Notes: generated by a model from the letters alone, not told the origin. Numbered from the stretch's first letter, positions 48,067 to 56,244 are shown. The stretch: DNA of 64,000 bases from Siderastrea radians (GCA_964017195.1 OZ024898.1:4618482-4682481), one strand, 5' to 3'. Translations and numbers: made by a program.

Positions 48067-49068
48067 ATGAGTTTACTCAAATGGAAAGAAATGGCTGAGA
48101 AACGATCCGAGCTTGGTAAAAAGATTAACACAGTAAGAGATACAATAAAACAAAAAAAGATATCTGATCAAATGGGTGAAGTCGAGGCAGAGAAACTTTT
48201 CAAACCTATAACATCTGAGTTAAAGGAACTTACAGCCCCAAAAGCACCGTTGAGAAGATTGGTAAAGAAAAAGCGACCTGTTCCAGATTATGGAATAGCT
48301 ATTGATCATAAAGTGCCTGATTATGGATTGGACGATTTGTTTGATCAACCTGTTTTACCTGAAAACGAGAAACAGATAGTTCCAAAACCTCCATCTTATG
48401 AAGATGTCCTTGAGGATTTAGCATCAGGTAAAAAACAAATGTATATAGATCCAGAATACATGTATGAACCTGAAGATCTTCCTCCAGAATACGAAGAAGA
48501 AGTACCAGATTACGAAATTCTTGAAGAGGATAGAATAAATCAAGCTTTAGATCAACTTCAAATACCGAATTATGATGATATTGAATTACAACTTCAACAA
48601 GAAGATATGAATGACAAAAAGAGGAAATCTTATCTTACCAAAACCCTTAAAAAGGCTAAAGAGAAACGACAACAACTTTCTGGATATTCGATGAATATTA
48701 CTAAAAAATTAAATAGTGGCTCAATCACTGAAGCTGAGGCTCAATATCAAAGAAAAATTATTCAAGATACAAGAAAGGTTCTGACTGATTATATGAATTA
48801 CCATCAACAAAAACTCCAAAAACTCAAATCTATTAAAGGGTCTGGTTTGAAGAAAAAAACAAAAAGAGGTGGACAGGTAATGTTTTTCAATAATCCAACA
48901 GAAATGATGAAAAAACTTGAACTGGTTATAGGATCAAAGGTTGCCGGTAATAATAGCATAGAGCTAAGAAACACAGGTGTTGCACTTCTCGACATCTTGT
49001 TGAGAAATTCAATACTCAATAAGCCACAATACAACAAAATATACAAAAACTATTTTAGTCTAAACTAA
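48067..49068 (+). CDS. PPxY-motif virion protein, unknown family
   Basis: A 333-aa, highly charged protein with no catalytic motif. It has two PPxY motifs, PPSY (108-111) and PPEY (139-142), in an acidic Pro/Tyr-rich region, plus repeated VPDYG/VPDYE/IPNYD tetrapeptides. The rest is Lys/Glu/Gln-rich, coiled-coil-like helix. Near residue 256, IKGSG matches the adenain-type cleavage consensus [MIL]xGxG, just before a basic KKKTKRGG patch. PPxY motifs recruit Nedd4-type ubiquitin ligases in retroviruses and adenoviruses, so a trafficking role is possible; this is inference. It heads the virion-gene cluster, immediately upstream of penton. Confidence 0.7.
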   Translation: MSLLKWKEMAEKRSELGKKINTVRDTIKQKKISDQMGEVEAEKLFKPITSELKELTAPKAPLRRLVKKKRPVPDYGIAIDHKVPDYGLDDLFDQPVLPENEKQIVPKPPSYEDVLEDLASGKKQMYIDPEYMYEPEDLPPEYEEEVPDYEILEEDRINQALDQLQIPNYDDIELQLQQEDMNDKKRKSYLTKTLKKAKEKRQQLSGYSMNITKKLNSGSITEAEAQYQRKIIQDTRKVLTDYMNYHQQKLQKLKSIKGSGLKKKTKRGGQVMFFNNPTEMMKKLELVIGSKVAGNNSIELRNTGVALLDILLRNSILNKPQYNKIYKNYFSLN

Positions 49069-49076
49069 TCATATAT
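49059..49076 (+). promoter_or_regulatory. TCTAA virion-gene motif before penton
   Basis: TCTAA overlaps the stop of the upstream gene and is followed by ACTAATCATATAT and the ATG at 49077. Confidence 0.65.
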
Positions 49077-49838
49077 ATGAATAGACAACTTGTATTATCA
49101 TCCCATACCGTAAAAAACCAAAGTGGTAATAAACCATCGGATTTCACAATCAAATACAGTAATCCGATAATTCTCGATTCAAACCGACAATATGAAATTG
49201 GCCTAGACCGAATCATTTCGATGTCATTCACTTGGTTTAACATTACGAAAGAACTCAATAATCAGAAAATAAGATATTCATCTGATAATGGTACTAAATG
49301 GACGGATATAATATTTAGCCCCGGAGTATGGAATTACATTGATTTTGACAATTTAATCAAAGAAAAAACAAAAACAGGTGCAGCTAACAATCCGTCATAT
49401 CCGATCAATTTGGAGTTCAACGATACTATATTCAGAACAATAATAACACTAGACAAAAATTATAGATTAGATCTTACTAAAAGTAATTTTAATGATCTTA
49501 TTGGATTCAATAAAAAAATTCTAACAAGTAGTGTAAATATTGGAGATCAAATTCCTAATCTCTCACAAGACAGAGAAATATTGAATGTTCATTGTGACCT
49601 CATATCCGAAAGTTTAGTTGATGGTGACGAAACGGATATTATATATAGTTTCAGTACTAGTACTTTAACACCAAGTTTTTCATTCACACAAGAGCCAAGA
49701 CGTGTACAGTTCAATCCTGTCAATAAAAATACGATTAATAAAATTCGAATTTATATCACAGACGGTAAACGAAGAATCATAGATCTTAATCATAGTGACA
49801 CTTCATTCAGTTTGATTTTAAGAGAGAAGAGAGATTAA
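49077..49838 (+). CDS. Minor capsid protein (penton), single jelly-roll type
   Basis: A 253-aa protein, beta-rich, with the conserved start of Polinton/adintovirus pentons: SGNKPSDFTIKYSNPIIL and then YEIGLDRIISMSFTWFNI. Alternating hydrophobic strands and Asn/Asp-rich turns run to the C-terminus (INKIRIYITDGKRRIIDL). Pentons form the five-fold vertices and pair with the double jelly-roll MCP two genes downstream. The length fits the family. The reading frame is intact. Confidence 0.75.
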   Translation: MNRQLVLSSHTVKNQSGNKPSDFTIKYSNPIILDSNRQYEIGLDRIISMSFTWFNITKELNNQKIRYSSDNGTKWTDIIFSPGVWNYIDFDNLIKEKTKTGAANNPSYPINLEFNDTIFRTIITLDKNYRLDLTKSNFNDLIGFNKKILTSSVNIGDQIPNLSQDREILNVHCDLISESLVDGDETDIIYSFSTSTLTPSFSFTQEPRRVQFNPVNKNTINKIRIYITDGKRRIIDLNHSDTSFSLILREKRD

Positions 49839-49858
49839 TCTAACTAATAGTTATATAT
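49839..49858 (+). promoter_or_regulatory. TCTAA virion-gene motif before the 119-aa gene
   Basis: TCTAA follows the penton stop directly and is followed by CTAATAGTTATATAT and the ATG at 49859. Confidence 0.65.
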
Positions 49859-50218
49859 ATGGCATCATTTGAATACAAGCGTATTTATCATCCAAAACTT
49901 GGACGATTTGTTTATGAACATAAAGGGTCTGGGATCATTGTTGATAACATTTTCAAACCATTAATGAGTCTTACATCATCTGCTTTCAAAAAAGTTGCTA
50001 AACCAATGGCGAAAAAAGCGCTTGAATCTGGTATTTCACATGCTGGAGACAGACTGGGAAAAAAAATAGCTGAAAAAAGCGGAGAGATTATTATGAGAAA
50101 ATTACATGGTTCAACTAAACAATCAATGAATAAAACCAAACCTACTAAACCAAAACAAGAAGAAGATTACAACACAATTCTGAATAGACTTATATCTGGT
50201 ACTGGATTAAGACGATAA
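49859..50218 (+). CDS. Small basic virion-type protein
   Basis: A 119-aa, Lys-rich protein. It starts with FEYKRIYHPKLGRFVYEHKGSGI, followed by an Ala/Lys amphipathic helix (AFKKVAKPMAKKALESGISHAG). The end, LISGTGLRR, contains ISGTG (112-116), a match to the adenain-type cleavage consensus [MIL]xGxG. Size, charge and position between penton and MCP recall the small DNA-binding or membrane-active core proteins of adenoviruses (pX/pVI), but I see no sequence match that proves it. Intact frame. Confidence 0.6.
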   Translation: MASFEYKRIYHPKLGRFVYEHKGSGIIVDNIFKPLMSLTSSAFKKVAKPMAKKALESGISHAGDRLGKKIAEKSGEIIMRKLHGSTKQSMNKTKPTKPKQEEDYNTILNRLISGTGLRR

Positions 50219-50275
50219 ATGTTATTATAAATAGACTAGCAAGTGGGAAATGGTTTATATAAAAAGTAAATTTTA

Positions 50276-50293
50276 TCTAAACTATTCATATAA
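50276..50293 (+). promoter_or_regulatory. TCTAA virion-gene motif before MCP
   Basis: TCTAA is followed by ACTATTCATATAA and the ATG at 50294. Confidence 0.65.
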
Positions 50294-51582
50294 ATGAGTT
50301 TCAGAACAGATAACAATCTGCAACGATATGAATACGTTCGTTTCCATTTAGATAATGTCATTGAGCAACCTGCTAACAATCAAGGCCAGAAAAAGTCAGG
50401 GTACAGATTCACAATCAACGATAGGTCGACTATGTTCGATTTTTTTAATGGGTATTTCGAAGTAACTAAAGAGCTTCAAAAAGGGCTGATGGTTCTGGAT
50501 ATGCAGCAGCAGATCGCATAACTATCATAAACGGATCTCACAGTCTAATCAGACATATGGTTATTAAATCTTCTGGTAAGATTGTTTACGAGAGTGATAA
50601 TTTACATCGAATAACGAATGTTAAAAATCTCCTTGAATACAGCGATGACTTCAGTCGATCTGTTGGAAAGAATTCATTCTGGTATCTTGATACTGATGGA
50701 ACAACAGCTGCTACCAACTTGGGATTCGAAGCCCGTCGTATTTTAACTCAAGCGGTACTGAATAATGGAAATGGAGGATCTAGATCAATCAACGAGATGA
50801 TTCCATTAAACAGATACAGCTTTTTCCAAGAATTAGAAAGAAAAATGTTGCCTCCAATGCAGCTCACAATTGAACTTACACTTAACGAAGACAGTGAAAT
50901 GATTCATAAAGCAGCTGCGGCAGACGATGGTCGTGTTGTAGTAAAGAGATTGTATCTTTGGCTCCCAAGACTGGTTCCAAAAGACAGCATGTATAGTAAT
51001 TTCGTTTCAGATTTTCTCAAGCCAACAACCTGGAAATATATGCGAGATCTCTACAATCAGTCAGCAAATACCAGAGCTATTCAGAATATGTTTCAAATAA
51101 GTCCAGCTATTGATAACGTCAAACATGTTTTTATATATCTCCAGCGGGCAGTCGCACCAAATGGTAATGAAGAAGAGAGAAGTCCGTATGTGTTTGACAC
51201 CTTCAAGTTGAATGCAGCTGATGCTAATAGCTCTCTCTCGAGTTGTCGTTTAGAATATGGAAACAATACGTTTTATCCCGAACTAGAATATGATAGTGAT
51301 TCAAAAATCAGGATATTCAATGATCTTATGTCATATGCATATCGTAAGAACGATTACAATTCAGGAACACAGCTTAATGTATCCAATTTCACTAGTTTGT
51401 ATGGATTATTGTACTTTGATTTGTCATATCAGAAAGAGGTAGTGACAAGAGATCCTAAACAGTTGATTCTCCATTATCGTTTGAATGTAGCCCCAGCAGC
51501 AAACGTCCGAGCTCATAGCATCGTATTTTACGAGAGTGAGGTTGTTGTTAAGACAGTTGGAAACGAATTGATGATAGTTTAA
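50294..51582 (+). pseudogene. Major capsid protein (double jelly-roll), one frameshift
   Basis: Two adjacent frames make one MCP gene of about 430 codons. The first (50294-50521) carries the N-terminal block with RYEYVRFHLDNVIEQ and GYRFTINDRSTMFDFFNGYFEV. The second is open from before 50557 to 51582, with HMVIKSSGKIVYESDN, NLLEYSDDFSRSVGKNSFWYLDT, MLPPMQLTIELTLNEDSEMIHKA and a C-terminal LHYRLNVAP region. These blocks are characteristic of Polinton MCPs. The span is 1289 bases, one short of a multiple of three, so a single lost base is the simplest break. It lies near 50470-50490, close to an A5-G3 run. If real, the element cannot make capsids by itself. Confidence 0.88.
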
Positions 51583-51641
51583 ATAAATAAGTTTTACATC
51601 GATGAAAATTTAAATGAATATGTTTTTTAAAATAGAATTTA

Positions 51642-51656
51642 TCTAACATATAATAT
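51642..51656 (+). promoter_or_regulatory. TCTAA virion-gene motif before the protease gene
   Basis: TCTAA is followed by CATATAATAT and the ATG at 51657. Confidence 0.65.
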
Positions 51657-52946
51657 ATGACACAACTATACGAAATTAAAGTTAGTTTATCACCAAACCA
51701 GAAAAAGAATCTTAGTAGCGCGTATCATAAAAGAGAAACTATCGTTTTGAGACTGACAAAGGATTCATTATCTGGGAATGACACTCTATATGTACCTCAG
51801 AATATAGTTAAGCGATTGGATAAAAATAGAAAATTGAAAAAGGGAATGGACATCAAACTAGCCAAAACAAACATTCGAAAGCAAGTTGGTGGATCACTCC
51901 TCTCTACAGTTCTGTCGCTTGGAAGAACTTTCGCTCCAACGATTGCCAAGACTATTGGATTGTCAGCTTTGGCAGGTTTAGCATCTGAAGGAGCATCTCA
52001 GATTGTTAAGAAGATATCTGGAAAAGGTTTACAAACCGGTGGGTTCCTAATACCACAAAATAAAATCAACCAGTTGATAGCATATAAACATCTTTTGACC
52101 ACAAAACAAAAACAAGATATATTAAATGCTCTACAAACAGGCTCTGGTGTTCATATAAAACCGACAAAAGTACAAACAGGTGGGTTCTTAGGGACTCTCC
52201 TTGCATCAATTGGAGTCCCTTTAGCTATTGAGGTAATAAAGAAGATGACTGGTAAAGGAGCTCCTCAGATGGGACGACCTAAACAAAGACCACCCAGATC
52301 TATACCAGAACAGGATGGTGGTTTGATGACCAACACTTATAGAACACCGCCTTTTTACGGAAATTGGCCAGACGATACAATCGGTATGGGGAATAAAAAA
52401 AAAACAAGCTCACAAAAAGGGCGACGGTCTACTATTAGGCAAGAACTCACCGTTCAAAAAAGTCCCTCTTCTAAACATTTTGTTGTAAAACCAAAATTCC
52501 ATAACAATGTCCCATTAAGCAATTACGATTTAATAAAATGGTGTAAATATCTGAATATCCCAATTAAAGATGTTCTTTCTAGAGATGAATCAGTGCCGCA
52601 CAATCATAGACAGGCTCTATTCATTTACAATCTGGAACCATCATATATGAGCGATAGCCATTGGGTATCCACATATGTGAAAGATAACGTGGTCAATTAC
52701 TTTGATAGCTTTGGTTTACCTCCCTTCCAAGAAATTGTTAATCACGCAAGAAAAAAGAATTTAACACTTCTTCATCAAAATAACCAAATACAAAATTTAA
52801 TGACGACAACATGTGGCTACTTTTGTTTATACTTTTTAAATGAGATTAATAATGGTAAATCATATTTTGATCTGTTGAAAGTTTTCGACATATATGATAC
52901 GACGAATAATGAGAAATTTATAGAACAGTATTTCAAAAATATCTAA
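51657..52946 (+). CDS. Adenain-like cysteine protease with an N-terminal virion-protein domain
   Basis: A 429-aa protein with two parts. The C-terminal 150 residues form an adenain/Ulp1-like protease: catalytic His335 (SHWV), Asp350 (YFDSFG), Gln379 and Cys386 (TTCGYFCLYF). The N-terminal 200 residues carry a basic domain (VSLSPNQKKNL...), a hydrophobic Ala/Gly/Leu stretch at about 80-117 and another at about 177-195, each followed by an adenain-type site: ISGKG (120-124) and MTGKG (197-201). Autoprocessing at these sites would release membrane-active or DNA-binding pieces, much as adenovirus matures pVI; this is inference. Intact frame, TCTAA motif upstream. Confidence 0.9.
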   Translation: MTQLYEIKVSLSPNQKKNLSSAYHKRETIVLRLTKDSLSGNDTLYVPQNIVKRLDKNRKLKKGMDIKLAKTNIRKQVGGSLLSTVLSLGRTFAPTIAKTIGLSALAGLASEGASQIVKKISGKGLQTGGFLIPQNKINQLIAYKHLLTTKQKQDILNALQTGSGVHIKPTKVQTGGFLGTLLASIGVPLAIEVIKKMTGKGAPQMGRPKQRPPRSIPEQDGGLMTNTYRTPPFYGNWPDDTIGMGNKKKTSSQKGRRSTIRQELTVQKSPSSKHFVVKPKFHNNVPLSNYDLIKWCKYLNIPIKDVLSRDESVPHNHRQALFIYNLEPSYMSDSHWVSTYVKDNVVNYFDSFGLPPFQEIVNHARKKNLTLLHQNNQIQNLMTTTCGYFCLYFLNEINNGKSYFDLLKVFDIYDTTNNEKFIEQYFKNI

Positions 52947-52955
52947 TTAATATAT
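52942..52955 (+). promoter_or_regulatory. TCTAA virion-gene motif before the first Cys-rich gene
   Basis: TCTAA overlaps the stop codon of the protease gene and is followed by TTAATATAT and the ATG at 52956. Confidence 0.65.
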
Positions 52956-53357
52956 ATGAGATCATATTGCGTTAAACAGAAAAAGGTTACAGAATGTATA
53001 CCTAATAGTGAAAAATATGTAAAGGCTAAAAATGGGAGGCTTATGTTCAAATGTAAATGCTCTGAATGTGGAATCACTAAGACGAAATTTATCAAAAGCC
53101 AAAAGGGAGGTGAAAATCCATTAGGTAAGGCTTTTGAGGCAGCCAAAATAGCCGAACAAATAACTCGCAAAGTAATTCCATCAACCAACCATGTATTTGA
53201 CCGATATTGGTCTGGTGATATCTTGAAAGGTGCTTTCACAGGATCAACAGGTATCACAAGCAAGAAATTCTGGACTAAACCAAAGAAGGGTACTGTCATG
53301 CGTTTGGTGAAAAATCCGAAAACTGGTAAATATGAAAACGTATATATTGAACCTTAA
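52956..53357 (+). CDS. Cys-rich N-domain protein (DUF5679-like), paralogue 1
   Basis: A 133-aa protein. The first 45 residues (SYCVKQKKVTEC, GRLMFKCKCSECGITKTKF) form a small Cys-rich domain with C5, C14, C33, C35 and C38, likely a zinc ribbon. It is almost identical to the start of the next gene, so the pair arose by duplication. The remaining 85 residues differ from the neighbour: a helical AFEAAKIAEQITRK region and a basic tail with KKFWTKPKKGTVMRLV. Function unknown; position in the virion cluster and the TCTAA motif suggest a late, structural role. Confidence 0.65.
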   Translation: MRSYCVKQKKVTECIPNSEKYVKAKNGRLMFKCKCSECGITKTKFIKSQKGGENPLGKAFEAAKIAEQITRKVIPSTNHVFDRYWSGDILKGAFTGSTGITSKKFWTKPKKGTVMRLVKNPKTGKYENVYIEP

Positions 53358-53378
53358 TCTAATCTAATCATATTATAT
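53358..53378 (+). promoter_or_regulatory. Double TCTAA motif before the PLA2 gene
   Basis: TCTAATCTAA (53358-53367), two copies in tandem, is followed by TCATATTATAT and the ATG at 53379. It begins right after the stop of the upstream gene. Confidence 0.65.
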
Positions 53379-53966
53379 ATGAAATCATATTGCGTGAAAC
53401 AAAAAAAGGTCACAGAATGTGTACCCGGGAGTGAACGATATGAAAAGGCTATAAATGGGAGGCTTATGCTTAAATGTACTTGTGCAGAATGTGGAATCAC
53501 TAAGACTAAATTCGTTAAACAGGCGGGAAACGGGGTCGCCCGTCGAAAGGATTTGGATGGTGCTGGTGTTGATATACATAAACTAATTGGGAAATTACCG
53601 ACACCAAAAGCTGGATGGACTCCTGGAAAGTATAAATACATGGGGGCATATAACCCTCTCGATAAACAGTTAGAGTATGATAAAAACACTGGAGAGGTCA
53701 CCAAGTGGCACGTACAACCTTACAATGAAGTTGATAGAATATCAGCTCATCATGATATTTGTTATGATATGGGGAAAAACAAAGGTGAATGTGACAGAAA
53801 AATGGTCAAGTCATTGGATAAAATACCTTATGGACAGATGCCAAAATGGGGACAAACAGCACGATTTCTAATCAACACAAAACAAAAACTAGGTCTTGGT
53901 GTAAAACAAAGGAAGACAAAAAACGGAAAAGGCCGTCGAGTGAAGAAAACTGGCAAGAAAAATTAG
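53379..53966 (+). CDS. Virion-type phospholipase A2 with Cys-rich N-domain
   Basis: A 195-aa protein. Residues 1-45 repeat the Cys-rich domain of the previous gene. Then comes a PLA2-like domain resembling the parvovirus VP1-unique type: calcium-loop-like YMGAYNPLD (87-95), the catalytic pair His125-Asp126 in HHDICYD, and a downstream Asp139 in ECDRKM. LDGAG (59-63), between the two domains, fits the adenain-type cleavage consensus and could separate them. The tail is strongly basic. In parvoviruses this activity opens endosomal membranes during entry; a similar role here is inferred from family knowledge only. The frame is intact and overlaps the integrase start by 121 bp. Confidence 0.8.
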   Translation: MKSYCVKQKKVTECVPGSERYEKAINGRLMLKCTCAECGITKTKFVKQAGNGVARRKDLDGAGVDIHKLIGKLPTPKAGWTPGKYKYMGAYNPLDKQLEYDKNTGEVTKWHVQPYNEVDRISAHHDICYDMGKNKGECDRKMVKSLDKIPYGQMPKWGQTARFLINTKQKLGLGVKQRKTKNGKGRRVKKTGKKN

Positions 53967-54888
53967 CTGATGAGCTTCATAAACCGATAAAGCGTAACTT
54001 CACCCGGCGGCGGGTAATTGTAAACCATATTGACGAGACATGGTGTTCAGATCTTATTGAGATGCAACAGTTTAGTCGATGGAATAAGGGTTATAGATAT
54101 CTTCTCATGGTACTCGATGTGTTTAGTAAATATGGTTGGATCGTCCCATTAAAAGATAAAAAGGGTGAAACCGTTATGAATGCATTCAAAACAATATTCA
54201 AAGAGGGGCGTAAACCACAATATCTTTGGACTGATAAAGGGAAAGAGTATTACAACAAACATGTTAAGGAACTACTTGATAAGAATAAAATAACATTATA
54301 CTCAACTGAGAATGAGGAAAAATCTAGTGTTTGTGAAAGATGGAACAGAACAATTAAAAACAAGATGTGGAAACAGTTTACTGTTCAGGGGAATACACAG
54401 TATCTTGACATGCTACCAAAATTAGTGAAACAGTATAACAACACCAGACATAGCTCTATCAAAATGACACCCATAGAAGCCAGTAAAAAGAAGAATGAAG
54501 GAGTTGTTTACTTTAATCTATACGGTGATATGGAAATATCAAAACAGAAACCGAAATTCAAAGTTGGTGATAAGGTTAGAATAAGTAAGTATAAACGGAA
54601 TGTGTTTGATAAGGGCTATACCCCAAATTGGTCTAAGGAAATTTTCACAGTTGATGAAATACAACATACGAATCCAATCACATACAAACTGAAGGATCTC
54701 AGAGATGAAGACATTGAAGGGAGTTTTTATGAACCTGAATTACTGAAAGCTGAACAACAGATATTCAGAATTGATAAAGTTATTCGGAGGGATTACAAGA
54801 AGAAACAAGCTTTTAATTAGTCAAATGGAAGGGATACAGTGATGAATTTAACAGTTGGGTTCCAATGAAGGACTTAAGAGATATATAA
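53846..54888 (+). pseudogene. Retroviral-type (DDE) integrase, chromodomain shifted out of frame
   Basis: The open frame 53846-54820 (324 codons) contains the rve core. Catalytic residues are Asp69 (WCSDLIEM), Asp130 (WTDKGKEY) and Glu164 (SSVCERWNRTIK), a D-x33-E spacing. An SH3-like region follows (FKVGDKVRISKYKR). The frame stops at 54820, but the chromodomain continuation (WKGYSDEFNSWVP) is open in another frame from 54817 to a stop at 54886-54888. The total of 1043 bases is one short of a multiple of three, so one base was probably lost near the TTTTAATT at 54811. Integrase joins the excised or replicated element to new target DNA. The ATG at 53846 is the only upstream one in frame. Confidence 0.88.
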
Positions 54889-55023
54889 AGTGTTTTAAAG
54901 AGAATTATCTAATGTATATTATATCAATCGATACAGTATATGCTGTCTTTTGCTTTTGGTAGCCAAAAATATAATTGTTTCTGGCTATCTTATTTAAAAA
55001 ATAAAAATATATAGTATATACAT
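54889..55023 (+). promoter_or_regulatory. Integrase-BRO gap with an orphan TCTAA motif and the BRO promoter motif
   Basis: TATCTAATGTATATTATAT near 54906-54924 resembles the virion-gene motif but leads to no ATG, so it may mark a lost small gene. Further on, TTTAAAAA (54993-55000) then ATAAAAATATATAGTAT runs to the BRO ATG, the pattern shared by the replication-side genes. Confidence 0.5.
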
Positions 55024-55934
55024 ATGAAAGGTTTCACTTATGAAGGTCAAAAACTGATTATTATCAAAAAAGATGATGATATATGGTTCCGTGGTAAAAC
55101 AGTTGTCAGCATTTTAAATTATAAAAATACTCGTAAAGCTATTCGTGATCATGTTGCTCCAGAAGATAAATGTTCACTTAAGAGACTCAAATCCAAGGGG
55201 AACGAATCGTTCCCTTTAAAAATACTCATGATAATGGGCTCAAATCTTGGGGGAACGAATCGTTCCCCCTAAAAAATAACCCCAAATCCAAGGGGAACGA
55301 ATCGTTCCCTTTAAAACGGAACACTGGAAACACAATTTATATAAATGAATCTGGACTGTATGGCCTAATTTTGAGATCAAACATAGATAAAGCTAAAGAT
55401 TTCCAACGATGGGTAACAAAAGATGTTTTACCATCAATCAGAAAAACCGGCAAGTATGAATTCAACAACAGACCATACAAAATGCTAACATTCAATATAA
55501 ATACAGAATATGACTTACATAAAAAGGTAGTCAACTTTATTAGAAATAATTATCCGAAAGCCCTTCTAATACCAACATTAGGTGAGAATCAAGTGAATTG
55601 TAACATGCGAATTACATCATACAATAAAGGTTATCAAAAAGGTTCTTGTGATCTATTTATTGGTAATATGCATTTGAATTACTCAGGTTTTGCTATCGAA
55701 TTTAAAACACCAAAATGTGATGGAAAGCTTTCTAAAGAGCAAGAAATGATGTTGCAAGAGTATGAAAACAACAATTATAAAACATTGGTTAGCAATGACT
55801 ATGATGAGATAATTAAAGAGATCATTCTTTATTTTCAAGGTGTTAGAATCAAATGTAAGCATTGTATTAAAAAATTCCGATCATCAGAAACATTACAAAA
55901 TCATTGCAACTACATACACAAATATATAACATAA
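55024..55934 (+). pseudogene. BRO-N protein fused to a VRR-NUC-like nuclease and C2H2 finger, one frameshift
   Basis: Two frames make one gene. The first (55024-55272) gives the BRO N-terminal domain (FTYEGQKLIIIKKDDDIWF, GKTVVSILNYKNTRKAIRDHV). The second, open from about 55220 to 55934, continues it (INESGLYGLILRSN, AKDFQRWVTKDVLPSIRKTGKY). It then has a nuclease-like domain (LIPTLGENQVNC, GSCDLFIGN, GFAIEFKTPKCDGKLSKEQ) with the E-x-K style core of VRR-NUC enzymes, and a final C2H2 finger (CKHCIKKF...H..YIH). The span is 911 bases, one short of a multiple of three; the break lies between 55217 and 55250. BRO proteins bind DNA in many large DNA viruses. Three copies of a 19-bp palindrome lie in the middle. 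Confidence 0.75.
55198..55308. repeat. Three 19-bp palindromes inside the BRO gene
   Basis: GGGGAACGAATCGTTCCC(C/T) occurs near 55199, 55250 and 55293. Each is a near-perfect palindrome centred on one A, and each is preceded by AAATC(C/T)(A/T). In frame they encode GNESFPLK-type repeats. They could be operator sites for the BRO protein or simply an expanded coding repeat. Confidence 0.85.
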
Positions 55935-55939
55935 TTATA

Positions 55940-56239
55940 ATGAAAAATCTTAAGTTTGGAGATGAATTCAATTCTATAAAATTCAGGGCTAAGCATGTGT
56001 ACGGAGCTAAGGATCTTGATTATTCTGGCCGTAAAGATAAAAAGTATGTTGTAACGCTTAAAAATGGTGAAAAAATACACTTTGGGGACAGGCAGTATGA
56101 AGATTTCTTGGTGCATAAAGATCCAGAAAGGCGTATACGATATCGTAAAAGAGCCTCTAAAATAAAGAATAGATATGGTAAATTAACGTACAAGGATCCT
56201 AGATATGCTAATTACTGGAGTTACCATCTTCTGTGTTGA
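55940..56239 (+). CDS. DUF5754-type small basic protein
   Basis: A 99-aa protein; the ATG at 55940 is chosen because the open frame upstream overlaps the BRO gene. It has YSGRKDKKYVVTLKNGEKIHFG, then YEDFLVHKDPERRIRYRKRASKIK and a C-terminal ANYWSYHLL. This pattern (KK(Y/F)xVxLxxGKxIHFG ... HKDxxRRxRYxxRH) is the DUF5754 family, common in Polintons and large DNA viruses, with no known function. It has no clear copy of either upstream motif; the ATG follows AATATATAACATAATTATA, so it may be read through from BRO. Confidence 0.75.
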   Translation: MKNLKFGDEFNSIKFRAKHVYGAKDLDYSGRKDKKYVVTLKNGEKIHFGDRQYEDFLVHKDPERRIRYRKRASKIKNRYGKLTYKDPRYANYWSYHLLC

Positions 56240-56244
56240 ACATA

